From: Stenocarpella maydis
Lineage: Eukaryota; Ascomycota; Sordariomycetes; Diaporthales; Diaporthaceae
NCBI GenBank assembly: GCA_002270565.1
Contig: NQMI01000040.1
Coordinates: 30,506 to 94,505, forward strand
DNA length: 64,000 nucleotides
Direction of reading: 5' to 3'
In this document: positions 24,201 through 33,363 of the stretch, piece by piece
Layout of the letters: every line of letters begins with the position of its first letter
How positions within the stretch are numbered: position 1 is the first letter of the stretch
Translations under genes and position numbers: made by a program
Notes under the pieces: generated by a model
What the model saw: the letters and a program-made list of their open reading frames with translations, nothing else
Database searches by the model: none
What the model was told of the DNA's origin: nothing

Positions 24201-26662
24201 TAGATTCCTAATTTAAATAAAGTAATTTTAATTAGAAATATAATACTTAATGAAACCCAATTCTATATTCCTTTAATAAAGCTTAGGATTTAAATTCCTA
24301 AGTATAGAGTAAAGGAAATACTTATAAAAATAATAAAAGAGAAAAAGATCTTAAATATTATATATATAGCCTCATTTTAAGAGAATATAAGAATATATAA
24401 TAAGCCTAGAATCCAATCCTCTCCTAATACCCTTAAAGAAGAAGCTAGAAATATATATTCTAGCTGGAACTCAAGGGTAGATATACCTTATTCTAAAAAA
24501 GCAAACTCCTTTTTCTCTATTAATAAAGAAGGCAATATTCTAGAACTTCTAATAACAGAAGAGATACTTAAAATAATCAAACGGGACTTATCTAATATTA
24601 ATTTACCCATAAGGTAACTACTATTATTAATAGATAAGGAAATAGTTAAGCATCTTATATTACCTTCTTAAGACTTACGCTAACTTAAGCCTATTTAGGG
24701 GAACTAGAAGAGCCAGTTACTTCCTATACCTCAGGACAAGTCTGATATCTAGCCTATAACTATTCCTCTAAGAAGATTAGCCCGAATTTAGCAAAAACAA
24801 GCTAATATGGCAGAACTATAGGGGCCCTTGCATTTAACAAATACAACCGCATTTAGCAAGAGTACTAGTTCAGCACGCCCTAGAGAAGAGAATGCAAACA
24901 CATCCCTCAGGGGTAATGATTCTTAGGAATACTTTATATCTACTTTCTAGCCTAATTAACTAGAAATGTAAGATTAAAGTGCAATCAAAAAACATAAATT
25001 TATAATATTTATATATATTATAGCAGTATTAATTCAGGCTGGGAAGTCTGAAATATAATGCCTTAGATATAACGCCTAAGGAAAAATGCTTCCTTTAGAA
25101 CTTAAGAACTAGAAGCAAGCTTAAAGTGGACTATATAAGGCGCAATGGCTAGAGGTAATGTATAAGGAGATGCAGACCCTTATCAAGCTTGGAATCTGGA
25201 AGGTAATTAAGCATAAAAGGGCGCCTTCTAAGCCCCTTCCACTCAAGTAGGTTTATAAATACAAGCTTAATAAGGATTATAAACTACTCTCTTTTAAAGC
25301 GCATATATATATATATAAAGGGATCTCCAGCTAGTTTCTACTATTAAGGAAATATATACAGCTACTCTTATTATAAAGACATTTCGCATAATGATAGTAA
25401 TTATTACTGCGTTTAATTTAGAGTGTCTCTAACTTAATATAATTATAGCATTCCTAAATGTAATAAGAAATAAGAGAGAAGAAGTTTGTTATAAGCTTCC
25501 AGAAGGTTTTAAGTAGGGAGGAAAATATACTATACTTAAGAAGGCACTTTACAAACTCAGGGACTTACTACTACTCTAGCACTAAGAATTCAGTTCCACA
25601 CTTAGAAAGCTCAGATTAAAGCCTTATCTAAAGGAACCCTATCTCTTTATATACCTAAGAACTAGAATTATAGTCTTATTCTATATAGATAATATCCTAA
25701 TACTCTTTCCTAAGAACTAAGTAAGAGTAGCAACCTAAATTAAGGCTGGAATTATATAAGAGTATAAGGTTAAGGATAAGGGACTAGCTTAGTAGTTTCT
25801 AGGAATTCAAATACTAAGAGACCATAAAGCACGCACCATAATACTGATTTATAATACATATATAGAGAAGGTCGTACAGAAATTCAGCTTAATAAACAAT
25901 AAACACTTTATACCCTATATACCTCTAGGAGCAGAAGAGTTGATAGTTTAATAAATAAGCCTTAAAGGCAGAGATCAAGGCATACCAAGAAAAGGTTAGG
26001 TTGATTCTCTATATAGCTATTATAATACGCCCAGATATCACTTTTACATACGCATTTCTTTCTAGATTCCTAACTAACCCTAAACCCTAGCACTAAAAGG
26101 CAGCTAAGAGAGTTATATAATACCTTTATAGAATACATCACCTTGAAATCTAATACAGGGGACAACACTCTAAAGCCTAAGTATTAGTTATAGCAGGAGA
26201 CACTTCATTTACTAATAATTAGAAGGATAGGAAATCCACTTAAGGCTATATAATAACCTTATTCAGAGGACTGATTTAATGAAAGTCTAACAAGCAAGTA
26301 ACTATATTAATATTAATAATAGAGGCCGAATTACTAAGTTTGGAATGCACTATAAAGGAGGTAATAGCTCTCAAGCAACTATTCAAGGATATTCAACTAG
26401 ATCTAGGGCAAGCTTGGGAAATCTACTATAATAATTAGCAGACTATATGCCTAATTGTAATCAAGCATAAAAGACTTAATATAAAGCTTTATTATATTAA
26501 TATCTAGCATATATAGTTAAAATAGGAATATAGTAAGGATAGTTTTCAAGTAACCTATTTAGAAATCTTAAAAATGCTTGCTAATAGACTTATAAAGACT
26601 CTCAGATACACCTAGTTTGAGCATTTTCAAGCGCACCTTAATCTCATTAATATATAAAAAGC
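21300..26662 (+). pseudogene. RIP-destroyed copia gag-pol polyprotein
   Basis: The plus strand reads through many TAG/TAA codons. Near 23.86-24.29 kb it resembles the C-terminal integrase/linker region of fungal copia polyproteins (F-L-N-N-I-S-L-A-K-R-K, then L-I-R-Y-I-S-S-N-I-F). Reverse transcriptase begins about 25,080. Visible signatures include W-K-V-I-K-H-K-R-A-P, V-Y-K-Y-K-L-N, E-G-F-K-stop-G-G-K-Y, A-L-Y-K-L-R and the active site F-Y-I-D-N-I-L-I-L at about 25,680, where the second Asp of YIDD has become Asn. RNase H follows to 26,662, with T-E-A-E-L-type residues and a terminal F-E-H-F-Q-A-H-L-N-L-I. The N-terminal gag part is too decayed to delimit. It is not functional. Confidence 0.8.
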
Positions 26663-27943
26663 AATTCAAAAAAGCTAAGAAGGGACTCTCATACTTCAAA
26701 AGCATCATTTTTACATTATACATTCTAATACTACCTTTAAAATAAAACATTCTCCTAATAAATAGTAATATACTAGTAAAGTTATCCTAAGCATTCTAAT
26801 AATTAGAAAAGAGGTTAAAAATAAGGAGGAATTCTAAGGTATATAGCTTCCTAGAGCCTGAAAATTGCCTTTTTTAGCTTTAGTTAAAAGTATAAGGCTC
26901 TTAAGAACCTAACTGCTCTCTAATCTCACCTCCTTCTAAGAAAAAGTTTAAAAATATATATTTAAGATATCTTAAAACTATCTCCATTATTATTAGACTT
27001 ATTATTAACTTTAATAGGGTAACTAAAATTAATGCTATTTATAAAACTAAGCTCTTTAGTCTTATTAAGCCTATTATAGGTAATCTTCATATACTCCCAT
27101 TTGCCCTTTTAATAAAGGTCCTTAGATTTCTTTTAAGTAATTCAGGCCTTATTCAGCTTATTTTTATAAATTATCTTTCCACTAGCTAATATATTACCCT
27201 TAATCTTTACCTTCATAAAGTTTATTTAATAAAAAGAAAGCTTATTAGCAAAAGAAGTAAATACTAAAGGGATTATATAATAAGTATTATTATACTTAAT
27301 ATAGTTATAATATCTAAAACTAGTATTTCCTACTGCATTATAATATATAATAGAATTAGAATAGCTAAATATAGTGCTATTAATATAATAACTATAAGGG
27401 ATTTTATGCTTATTACCCTAAGAAAGACTATTACTAAGCCTCTTCTTCTTCTTTTTAGCATACTTTATAATATAAGTAAACTTCTTAAGCTCTTTCTTCT
27501 CTACTACTACTTAAGTAAGCCAGGCCTAGGCTTCCTTTAAAGCTAGATAAATTAACTATAAGTTTAAGAATATAGAAATAGAGATTGCTATTTATTTATA
27601 GAAGGCTTCTTAGAGTTATTAGTTCTCTAATGCTTATAAGCACCAGAAGCAGTCTTAGAGTTATCTCTAGTAGCGCGCCCCAAAGATTACTTTTAAGGCA
27701 AGCTAGTAGCTCTTAGGCATATGGGAATCTAATTCTTAAATAACAGCAAACCATTCCTTACTCTCTAATGCTCATTTGCAGTATACCTATACTTCTAATC
27801 CTTATATTAACAATCATAATAAGCCTAGTCTTTAATACCTAAGGAGTAATCCTCTTCCTCCTTAGTATTATTAGAAATACTATTATAAGGAGGACTAATA
27901 GGCTTATAGTCCTTAGAATTCATATTTTAAGGTACTTTAACTA
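26663..27943 (-). mobile_element. Unassigned RIP-decayed repeat fragment, minus-strand reading
   Basis: Very AT-rich DNA between the copia RNase H end and the first N. On the minus strand a frame starting with Met-Asn-Ser-Lys-Asp-Tyr near 27,921 runs through TAG/TAA codons, with an acidic E-E-E-D patch. A Lys/Arg-rich stretch lies near 27,440-27,460. This could be the gag of another element, but I see no diagnostic motif. It ends abruptly at the N at 27,944. Confidence 0.35.
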
Positions 27944-27944
27944 N
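27944..27944. other. Single N, assembly join at a truncated LTR
   Basis: One undefined base separates unrelated DNA from an LTR that starts mid-sequence. It is likely a scaffold join rather than a true one-base ambiguity. Confidence 0.8.
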
Positions 27945-28347
27945 GGCTCTGGTGCAAATTTGCAAATGCCGGAAAATTCGCCCTTCCAACACACCATCTT
28001 TGGTTCCAAGCAGCCAGCCAACCATAGCCCTAGCAATGCCCAAATTAAGTACATACAAACTTCAGAAATCAGGCTATCCAATGCACTAAGTCATATACTT
28101 TTTGGGTAAGAAATAAGGGTAATGCAGAGGTCTGAATTAAGGTGCAAATGCAGGCCAAAATAATCGACTCACGGCCACCAAACTCATCTTGCGTCACGCA
28201 CGCACTGGGCGTACTTAGCGAAAATCGCCTGACTCGCAAGTCTAGGGTAACTCCTTGCTAGGAAGTCTAGGGTAACTCCTTACAACAAAGTCTAGGGTAA
28301 CTCCTTGCACGGAGTACCAACGCCCTGCTGAGCGGTTCCGTTTAACA
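27945..28347 (-). repeat. Truncated LTR (403 bp), reverse orientation
   Basis: Same family as 29,801-30,398. On the minus strand it starts TGTTAAACGG at 28,347 and continues through the AGTTACCCTAGACTT repeats, but it stops at the N. The last ~190 bp, including the TATATAAGG box, are missing. It abuts the integrase remnant on its right and so would be that element's 3' LTR. Confidence 0.8.
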
Positions 28348-29800
28348 AAGGGGTTGCCTAGGGTGGTAATAATGCTATTCTAGCGGAGCTTTAGAGTAAG
28401 TTTATAGTTCTTGATTTTATATTGGGTAAGAAATATATGGGCGATAATCTTATCTTTTACCTTATTATTATTATTATTGGCAGCAGGGTTGTTATTATCA
28501 TCATCTCTAGTAACAACCGCCTTCTGCTTGCTCTTAGTTCCCTATAGCCATTCTTATTATTAAGGGACTACCGGGTTAGGGATAGCTAATATAAGGTCTA
28601 GCTTAAAGCATACTAGCTCCTTAGGGATATTATCAGGGTTCAGCAGATTAATAGGTCCTTCTTTATCCCAATAGTATAGCTATATAAGGGTTAATTAGAA
28701 AATAACTGGTCCATTTAGTAGGTTAATTATTATATTATAGTTATTAATAGAGAGTAGTTTATATAGGCCTTACTACCCAGTCTTTTCTTGCTATACGCAT
28801 ACTTTACTCTAGAGTGGAAGGCTTGAGATTCCTAATATATCTAGGCCGTTCTTTATATATAATGCTTTATTAATTTTATATACTGTATTAATTTTCCTAA
28901 TCTCCTTTATTACCTTCTATACTGCCTCAGCTCTCCTTAGAGTAGATGGTATAGGGGCAGAGTCTTCCGTTATATATAGGTATGCTCCAAACACTAGGAG
29001 AGTTAGCATAAGGCCATCCCGGGCTAACTATATTATTAACTACTACAAAGCTTATTTATAGTATAGCTTCTTTAGTAAATATAGTTAATAACTTGGTGTA
29101 TAAGATATTAAAAGCCCTATATAAAGAAGTGTAATATTGCTCTACTTTACTGATTAACTAATGTGCTTCTATAGGTATCTATTTATATGTAATCCCTATA
29201 ATATATGCTATGCTCTTAAACTCACTGGAAGTAAAGTTAGTCCCTATATTAGATATAAGGCGGTCTAGAGGACCTATATATGTATTAATCTAGTAATTTT
29301 ATAGGGCTTTCTATATATCTTTAGTAGAAAGAGAAGGTAAGAATTATCCGGCTTAGAAGGAAGTAGCTAAGTTAATAATGTGTAGTATAGGAAGGCCTAT
29401 TAAGTATATTACATTTATAATAACCATATAGTTAAAGTCAATATTATCACCGAGGTTAAACTTGAATCTTTAGGGTATAAGAGAGTGCATTTAGTAGTAG
29501 TAATAGAACTTAGTAATAGCCTCTAATGCTAAGGAATTAATATTATAGCTTGCACCTATTAACAACTGGGAAAGATGATTAATAGATAGGTGCCCAAATC
29601 ATTTATATAGCTGCTATAGTTTAACTTCCATAAGGAAGAGAATAGGGGTGTCATTATTCTTATTAATATTTGTGAGAAACCATGGGTATCCCTACTTCCA
29701 AGTAATAGGAAATGTCTTCTCATACTGCTAATTTGGCTTATATTATATAACTTTATTAGTTATATTTTACATAAAGAGTGAGTACATATTCATATCTTAT
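28348..29800 (-). pseudogene. Copia-type integrase fragment, RIP-decayed
   Basis: On the minus strand, about 29,560-29,000, the frame reads R-F-K-F-N-L-G-D-N, M-V-I-I-N-V-I-Y, then N-I-G-T-N-F-T-S-S-E-F, I-P-I-E-A-H and K-V-E-Q-Y-Y, with interspersed TAG. This matches the retroviral-type integrase core of fungal copia polyproteins. The first catalytic Asp appears as Asn (the N in I-I-N-V). The second Asp is not preserved in S-N-I-G-T-N-F. The Glu in I-E-A-H is kept. The piece lacks gag, RT and RNase H. It is cut on the right by the plus-oriented LTR at 29,801. Confidence 0.7.
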
Positions 29801-30398
29801 TGTTAAACGGAACCGCTCAGCAGGGCGTTGGTACTCCGTGCAAGGAGTTACCCTAGACTTCGTTGTAAGGAGTTACCCTAGACTTTCTAGCAAGGAGTTA
29901 CCCTAGACTTGCGAGTCAGGCGATTTTCGCTAAGTACGCCCAGTGCGTGCGTGACGCAAGATGAGTTTGGTGGCCGTGAGTCGATTATTTTGGCCTGCAT
30001 TTGCACCTTAATTCAGACCTCTGCATTACCCTTATTTCTTACCCAAAAAGTATATAACTTAGTGCATTAGATAGCTTGATTTCTAAAGTTTATATATACT
30101 TAATTTGGGCATTGCTAGGGCTATGGTTGGCTGGTTGCTTGGAACCAAAGATGGTGTGTTGGAAGGGCGAATTTTCCGGCATTTGCAAATTTGCACCAGA
30201 GCCTACCGCAGCGTGCCCAGGGGTGAGACGACGTCGGAGGGTATATAAGGAGGGCTTACAGAAGCCCAACTTAATTCAATACAAAGTTGTCCAGACCATT
30301 GTCAATCGTCCCAATTCGCCTCAGAGCACCATACTGCGACCCTGCCGAAACACACACACGCTGAACTGAATGCTATTCTATAGCACAAATTCATCAGA
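29801..30398 (+). repeat. 5' LTR (598 bp) of young copia-type element
   Basis: Begins TGTTAAACGG and ends TTCATCAGA. It contains three ~29-bp tandem units with AGTTACCCTAGACTT at about 29,838-29,925 and a TATATAAGG box at about 30,241. The nearly intact copy at 31,087-31,596 differs by only a few transitions and an indel, so the element is recent relative to its surroundings. Confidence 0.85.
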
Positions 30399-30414
30399 GG
30401 TTATGAGCCCGGCT
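30399..30414 (+). promoter_or_regulatory. Primer-binding site complementary to tRNA-iMet anticodon arm
   Basis: GGTTATGAGCCCGGC follows the LTR directly. It is complementary to the GGGCTCATAACC anticodon arm of fungal initiator tRNA-Met, not to the tRNA 3' end. Together with the preceding ATCAG the match extends slightly into the LTR end. The identical type of site follows the unrelated short LTR at 21,222. Confidence 0.75.
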
Positions 30415-30539
30415 CTAGCAGTCAGCGCTCTGAAACAACATTGAATTTAGGCCTTAAACAAGCCTACCTATCTGTACGCTACAGCGCTATTTGCACTGAT
30501 TAGCGGACCAGCCAAAACATCGCTGGTTTGGGCCTGCAA

Positions 30540-30640
30540 CGCTCAGAAACAACTGCAAAAAGAGCAAAAGTTGCTCGCTGGGTGATTTGAACCCACGACC
30601 CTCAGCGCACATTGTGCCACGGACACCATTTCTCACAATT
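30540..30640 (-). other. tRNA-like A/B-box segment in element leader
   Basis: On the minus strand GTGGCACAATG resembles a pol III A box. About 25 bp later GGGTTCAAATCACCC matches the B box/T-arm. No complete cloverleaf can be drawn, because the anticodon arm is absent and the T-stem is imperfect. So it is a tRNA-derived fragment (SINE-like or captured) rather than a tRNA gene. It lies between the primer-binding site and gag. Confidence 0.35.
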
Positions 30641-30846
30641 GCAGCTCCAACGCTAGCATTTTGTACGAGGGAAAGTTTCACTTGAGAGACTACAGGTCAG
30701 AGGGTCACGCCTAGGATTTCTACGGAATAGGCACTGAGGAAATATACGACTATACTATTGGGTTGCTACGAATCACACTTTCTAGCAATATTCTGCCCCT
30801 TATATACCTATTCTCTAGGTGTATTTAGTCTTCCTCAACAGCCAAT

Positions 30847-31085
30847 ATGGCTTCTAGTGCCCCTGCAGAGGGGACTACCCCTAATTCCCGGGGGAATAGG
30901 GCTCTAGCAGAGCGCCTAGATCTGCAAAATCAGCAGATTTTAGACCTAAACACCCGTTTAGAGTCTGTACAAGAGCTATTAGCTCAGCAAGTAGCCACTA
31001 GCAATACCCTTCAAGGTACGCTAGGGGAATTAGCTACTGCTATTCAGGGCCTATCGGCCCTAGTAGCCCAGCAGGCGCCCCAGCC
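30847..31085 (+). CDS. Partial gag-like ORF of young copia-type element
   Basis: An ATG-initiated frame without stops runs 79 codons to the N at 31,086, where the sequence is interrupted. The protein has a Pro/Ser/Thr-rich N-terminus, then a Leu/Gln-rich helix with heptad spacing (L-D-L-Q-N-Q-Q-I-L-D-L, L-L-A-Q-Q-V). This suits a Gag N-terminal coiled coil. It starts about 450 bp after the primer-binding site, as expected for gag. The lack of RIP stops fits the young LTRs. The rest of gag-pol is not in the assembly. Confidence 0.6.
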
Positions 31086-31086
31086 N
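31086..31086. other. Single N, assembly join inside LTR tandem repeats
   Basis: The N replaces the rest of gag-pol and the first ~88 bp of the 3' LTR. The LTR resumes at the third tandem unit (TAGCAAGGAGTTACC). Collapse at the repeat is likely. Confidence 0.8.
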
Positions 31087-31596
31087 TAGCAAGGAGTTAC
31101 CCTAGACTTGCGAGTCAGGCGATTTTCGCTAAGTACGCCCAGTGCGTGCGTGACGCAAGATGAGTTTGGTGGCCGTGAGTCGATTATTTTGGCCTGCATT
31201 TGCACCTTAATTCAGACCTCTGCATTACCCTTATTTCTTACCCAAAAAGTATATAACTTAGTGCATTGGATAGCTTGATTTCTGAAGTTTATATGTACTT
31301 AATTTGGGCATTGCTAGGGCTATGGTTGGCTGGTTGCTTGGAACCAAAGATGGTGTGTTGGAAGGGCGAATTTTCCGGCATTTGCAAATTTGCACCAGAG
31401 CCTACCGCAGCGTGCCCAGGGGTGAGACGACGTCGGAGGGTATATAAGGAGGGCTTACAGAAGCCCAACTTAATTCAATACAAAGTTGTCCAGACCATTG
31501 TCAATCGTCCCAATTCGCCTCAGAGCACCATACTGCGACCCTGCCGAAACACACACACGCTGAACTGAATGCTATTTTATAGTACAATTCATCAGA
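31087..31596 (+). repeat. 3' LTR (510 bp, 5'-truncated at N) of young element
   Basis: Near-identical to the distal 510 bp of 29,801-30,398, ending ATTCATCAGA. It lies two bases before the distal LTR of the outer element. Confidence 0.85.
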
Positions 31597-31598
31597 GG

Positions 31599-31755
31599 TG
31601 TATTAAATAGAATGCCGCCCCTAACCCTAAAACCAAGCGTATCCTGCGCTTATAAAAGCTTCTTTCATTTGTTTTGTTCTTTTCTAGAAACTTAGACCCT
31701 AAGGCGAGTTTACTTCTACGAATTCAGAGTGCTTAGGACACATGGCTGTTCCACA
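31599..31755 (+). repeat. 3' LTR (157 bp) of outer copia element
   Basis: Matches 21,068-21,222. It starts TGTATTAAAT and ends GGCTGTTCCACA. It is less mutated than the 5' copy. Confidence 0.85.
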
Positions 31756-31760
31756 GATAG
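31756..31760. repeat. Right target-site duplication GATAG
   Basis: Identical to 21,063-21,067. Confidence 0.75.
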
Positions 31761-32139
31761 CATATCTCAATACAGCATGCCCGTCAGCAGTTGGGATCTA
31801 CTGGATTCAGAGCAAGACGATGTAGTCCTGCTCAAGTGACGGTACTTCGGAACTCTTGTGAGAGTCAAGGAGAAGAATGCTCAAGTTCGCAGCAAAGCTT
31901 GTGTAGATGATATATCAGAATGATCCCTGCAAAATCCTCATTTGAACCTTAGTAATTAGTAGCTGGTTTCATTTTTAATCGAGTCACAATTCCTTCTAAA
32001 AAAAAGAAGCTACAGCAGTCCCTTTATACAACATTGTCGGTCCCCATTCCGCCCCCCCCCCTTGATTCCGGCCCCCTACACTTGGTGTGTTTATACCCAA
32101 ACATATTCACTTTTTAATTCTTCTAGGTATAAAGAGAGC
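31761..32139 (-). other. Distal flank of the interrupted coiled-coil gene
   Basis: This is the sequence that adjoined 21,062 before insertion. On the minus strand the ATG at 31,763-31,761 lies just upstream of the target site and is in frame with the downstream ORF piece. No other coding signal is visible. A run of ten C residues lies near 32,052. Confidence 0.4.
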
Positions 32140-32377
32140 TCTCCTCTGGGCACGTGGAGGACCCTCCTCTGGGTACGCGGAAGGCCCTCTGGGCACGTGA
32201 GGGTTCTTCCTCTGAGTATATAGAGGGCCCTATTGGGTGGCATATAGGGGGTTTGCTGGAGGAGCGAGCCGAGTGAGTGATAAGGGTGAACCGCCTCTAT
32301 GCCTATTTAAGCTGTAGTACCTAGGTACTTGGATGAATAGCTCCTAGGGCCCCGGCAGGGGCTTCCCACCTGGTATT
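32140..32377 (+). repeat. ~200-bp inverted repeat, right copy
   Basis: Plus-strand partner of 19,044-19,245. It carries three CTCTGGG(C/T)ACG(T/C)G subrepeats, GGGTGGCATATAGGGGGTTTGC, a TATTTAAG box and TTGGATGAATAGCTC. It carries an extra CTAGGTAC, absent from the left copy, that creates the palindrome GTACCTAGGTAC at 32,317-32,328. Confidence 0.7.
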
Positions 32378-32868
32378 GGGTTTATGGTCTCAAAATACTT
32401 GTTTGTTTTAGGAGTAAAGCCGTATGACTTCACCACCATAACTAGTAGGTACTTTTGTGGGAGCCTGAAGTCGGAATAATAAATGAGCTTGGAATGAGCT
32501 TGGATCTTAGAGGTATATGGTCTCTAACTACCTAGGTAGCTATCACTCATATATACAGAAGAAAAAGTAGGTAAAGGTGAAAAGAGTATTCCTCAATCCG
32601 ATATGCAAACAAGCTTCGAACCATTTTGAAGGTGATAAGGTGACACAAAAATATTTCAAGATGGTTTTTTTAAGCTCCTCTTTCCTCGACATGTCCGAGC
32701 TGGAATGGGGCCGAAGGAGGCTGAGTCGTGATGTGCAGCTGAGGTGAGTCAAGGCACACGTACGCACTGGTTCGTCCAGCACGGTGAGCGGAGGGTGATT
32801 GCGCGTCCGCATTCGTGGCCGTCCACAGACCCGAGCTCAGGGTCTGTTACACACGAGAACTGAGTATC
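32378..32868. other. Intergenic, no supported gene
   Basis: Between the right inverted repeat and the 3' end of the secreted-protein gene. It contains a CTACCTAGGTAG palindrome near 32,528. The 89-codon minus frame at 32,543-32,812 has no family character. Confidence 0.5.
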
Positions 32869-33363
32869 TTACTCATCGTCCTCAGGGCGACCAGTCGGGA
32901 ATGGGCCAGCTGGCGGGGTGGGGAGCCCAGACGGGATTCCAGTAGGCAGTCCAGGGAATCCAGTTGGAAATCCAGGCAACCCAGTTGGCAACCCAGTTGG
33001 AAATCCAGGTTTTCCAGTGCCCTTGCCCTTGCCCTTGCCCTTTCCGGTTGGGCGAGGTCGAGGTGGAAAGTCCTCAGAATCCTGGCTCTCAGCATTGAAC
33101 AAAGAGCCGTCCTCCTCCTCACCACCGCCGAAGCCCTCCGTGGGCATCGGGAAGCCGGGGAACCCACCCGTAGGTACCGGGAAAGAAGGAATCGGGCCAG
33201 TTGGGAACCCGGGGAATCCGCCAGTAGGCACTGGGAAAGAAGGTATCGGACCAGTTGGGAAGCCCGTTGGGAAGCCCGTTGGAAAGCCCTTGCCCTTTCC
33301 ACCTCCGAATTGAGGGGCGGCGATGGCAGAGGCAGCGAAAAGGGCGACGAGCGAGAACTTCAT
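32869..33363 (-). CDS. Small secreted FPTG-repeat protein
   Basis: A 164-aa intronless protein. Residues 1-16 are a clear signal peptide: MKFS, a hydrophobic VALFAASAIA core, and an Ala-Ala-Pro cleavage region. The mature part has no Cys and is built of Phe-Pro-Thr-Gly units. It contains two perfect 18-residue copies of G-P-I-P-S-F-P-V-P-T-G-G-F-P-G-F-P-T/M, then an acidic spacer (E-E-E-D-G and D-S-E-D), then a Gly-Lys run (GKGKGKGKGTGK) and more GFPTGLPTG repeats. The low-complexity, Pro/Gly-rich makeup fits a cell-wall-associated or secreted structural protein. An effector role is possible but unproven. No GPI-attachment tail is evident, since the C-terminus is acidic (EDDE). It is probably transcribed away from the transposon nest's far side with its own promoter at 33.4-33.6 kb. 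Confidence 0.75.
   Translation of the reverse strand: MKFSLVALFAASAIAAPQFGGGKGKGFPTGFPTGFPTGPIPSFPVPTGGFPGFPTGPIPSFPVPTGGFPGFPMPTEGFGGGEEEDGSLFNAESQDSEDFPPRPRPTGKGKGKGKGTGKPGFPTGLPTGLPGFPTGFPGLPTGIPSGLPTPPAGPFPTGRPEDDE

Larger units (their letters stand above)
21068..31755 (+). mobile_element. Ty1/copia retrotransposon hosting nested insertions
   Basis: Both LTRs and a perfect GATAG duplication define one integration event of about 10.7 kb in total. Its own polyprotein occupies about 21.3-26.66 kb. The stretch 26.66-31.598 kb is filled by fragments of other elements, so the original element was probably nearer 5.8-6 kb. Extreme AT bias and stops in every frame show heavy RIP. The interior includes two N positions (27,944 and 31,086), so the exact inner structure depends on the assembly. 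Confidence 0.8.

Noticed and set aside
30560..30640. tRNA gene
   Set aside because: B-box-like and A-box-like strings exist, but no anticodon arm or acceptor stem can be formed.
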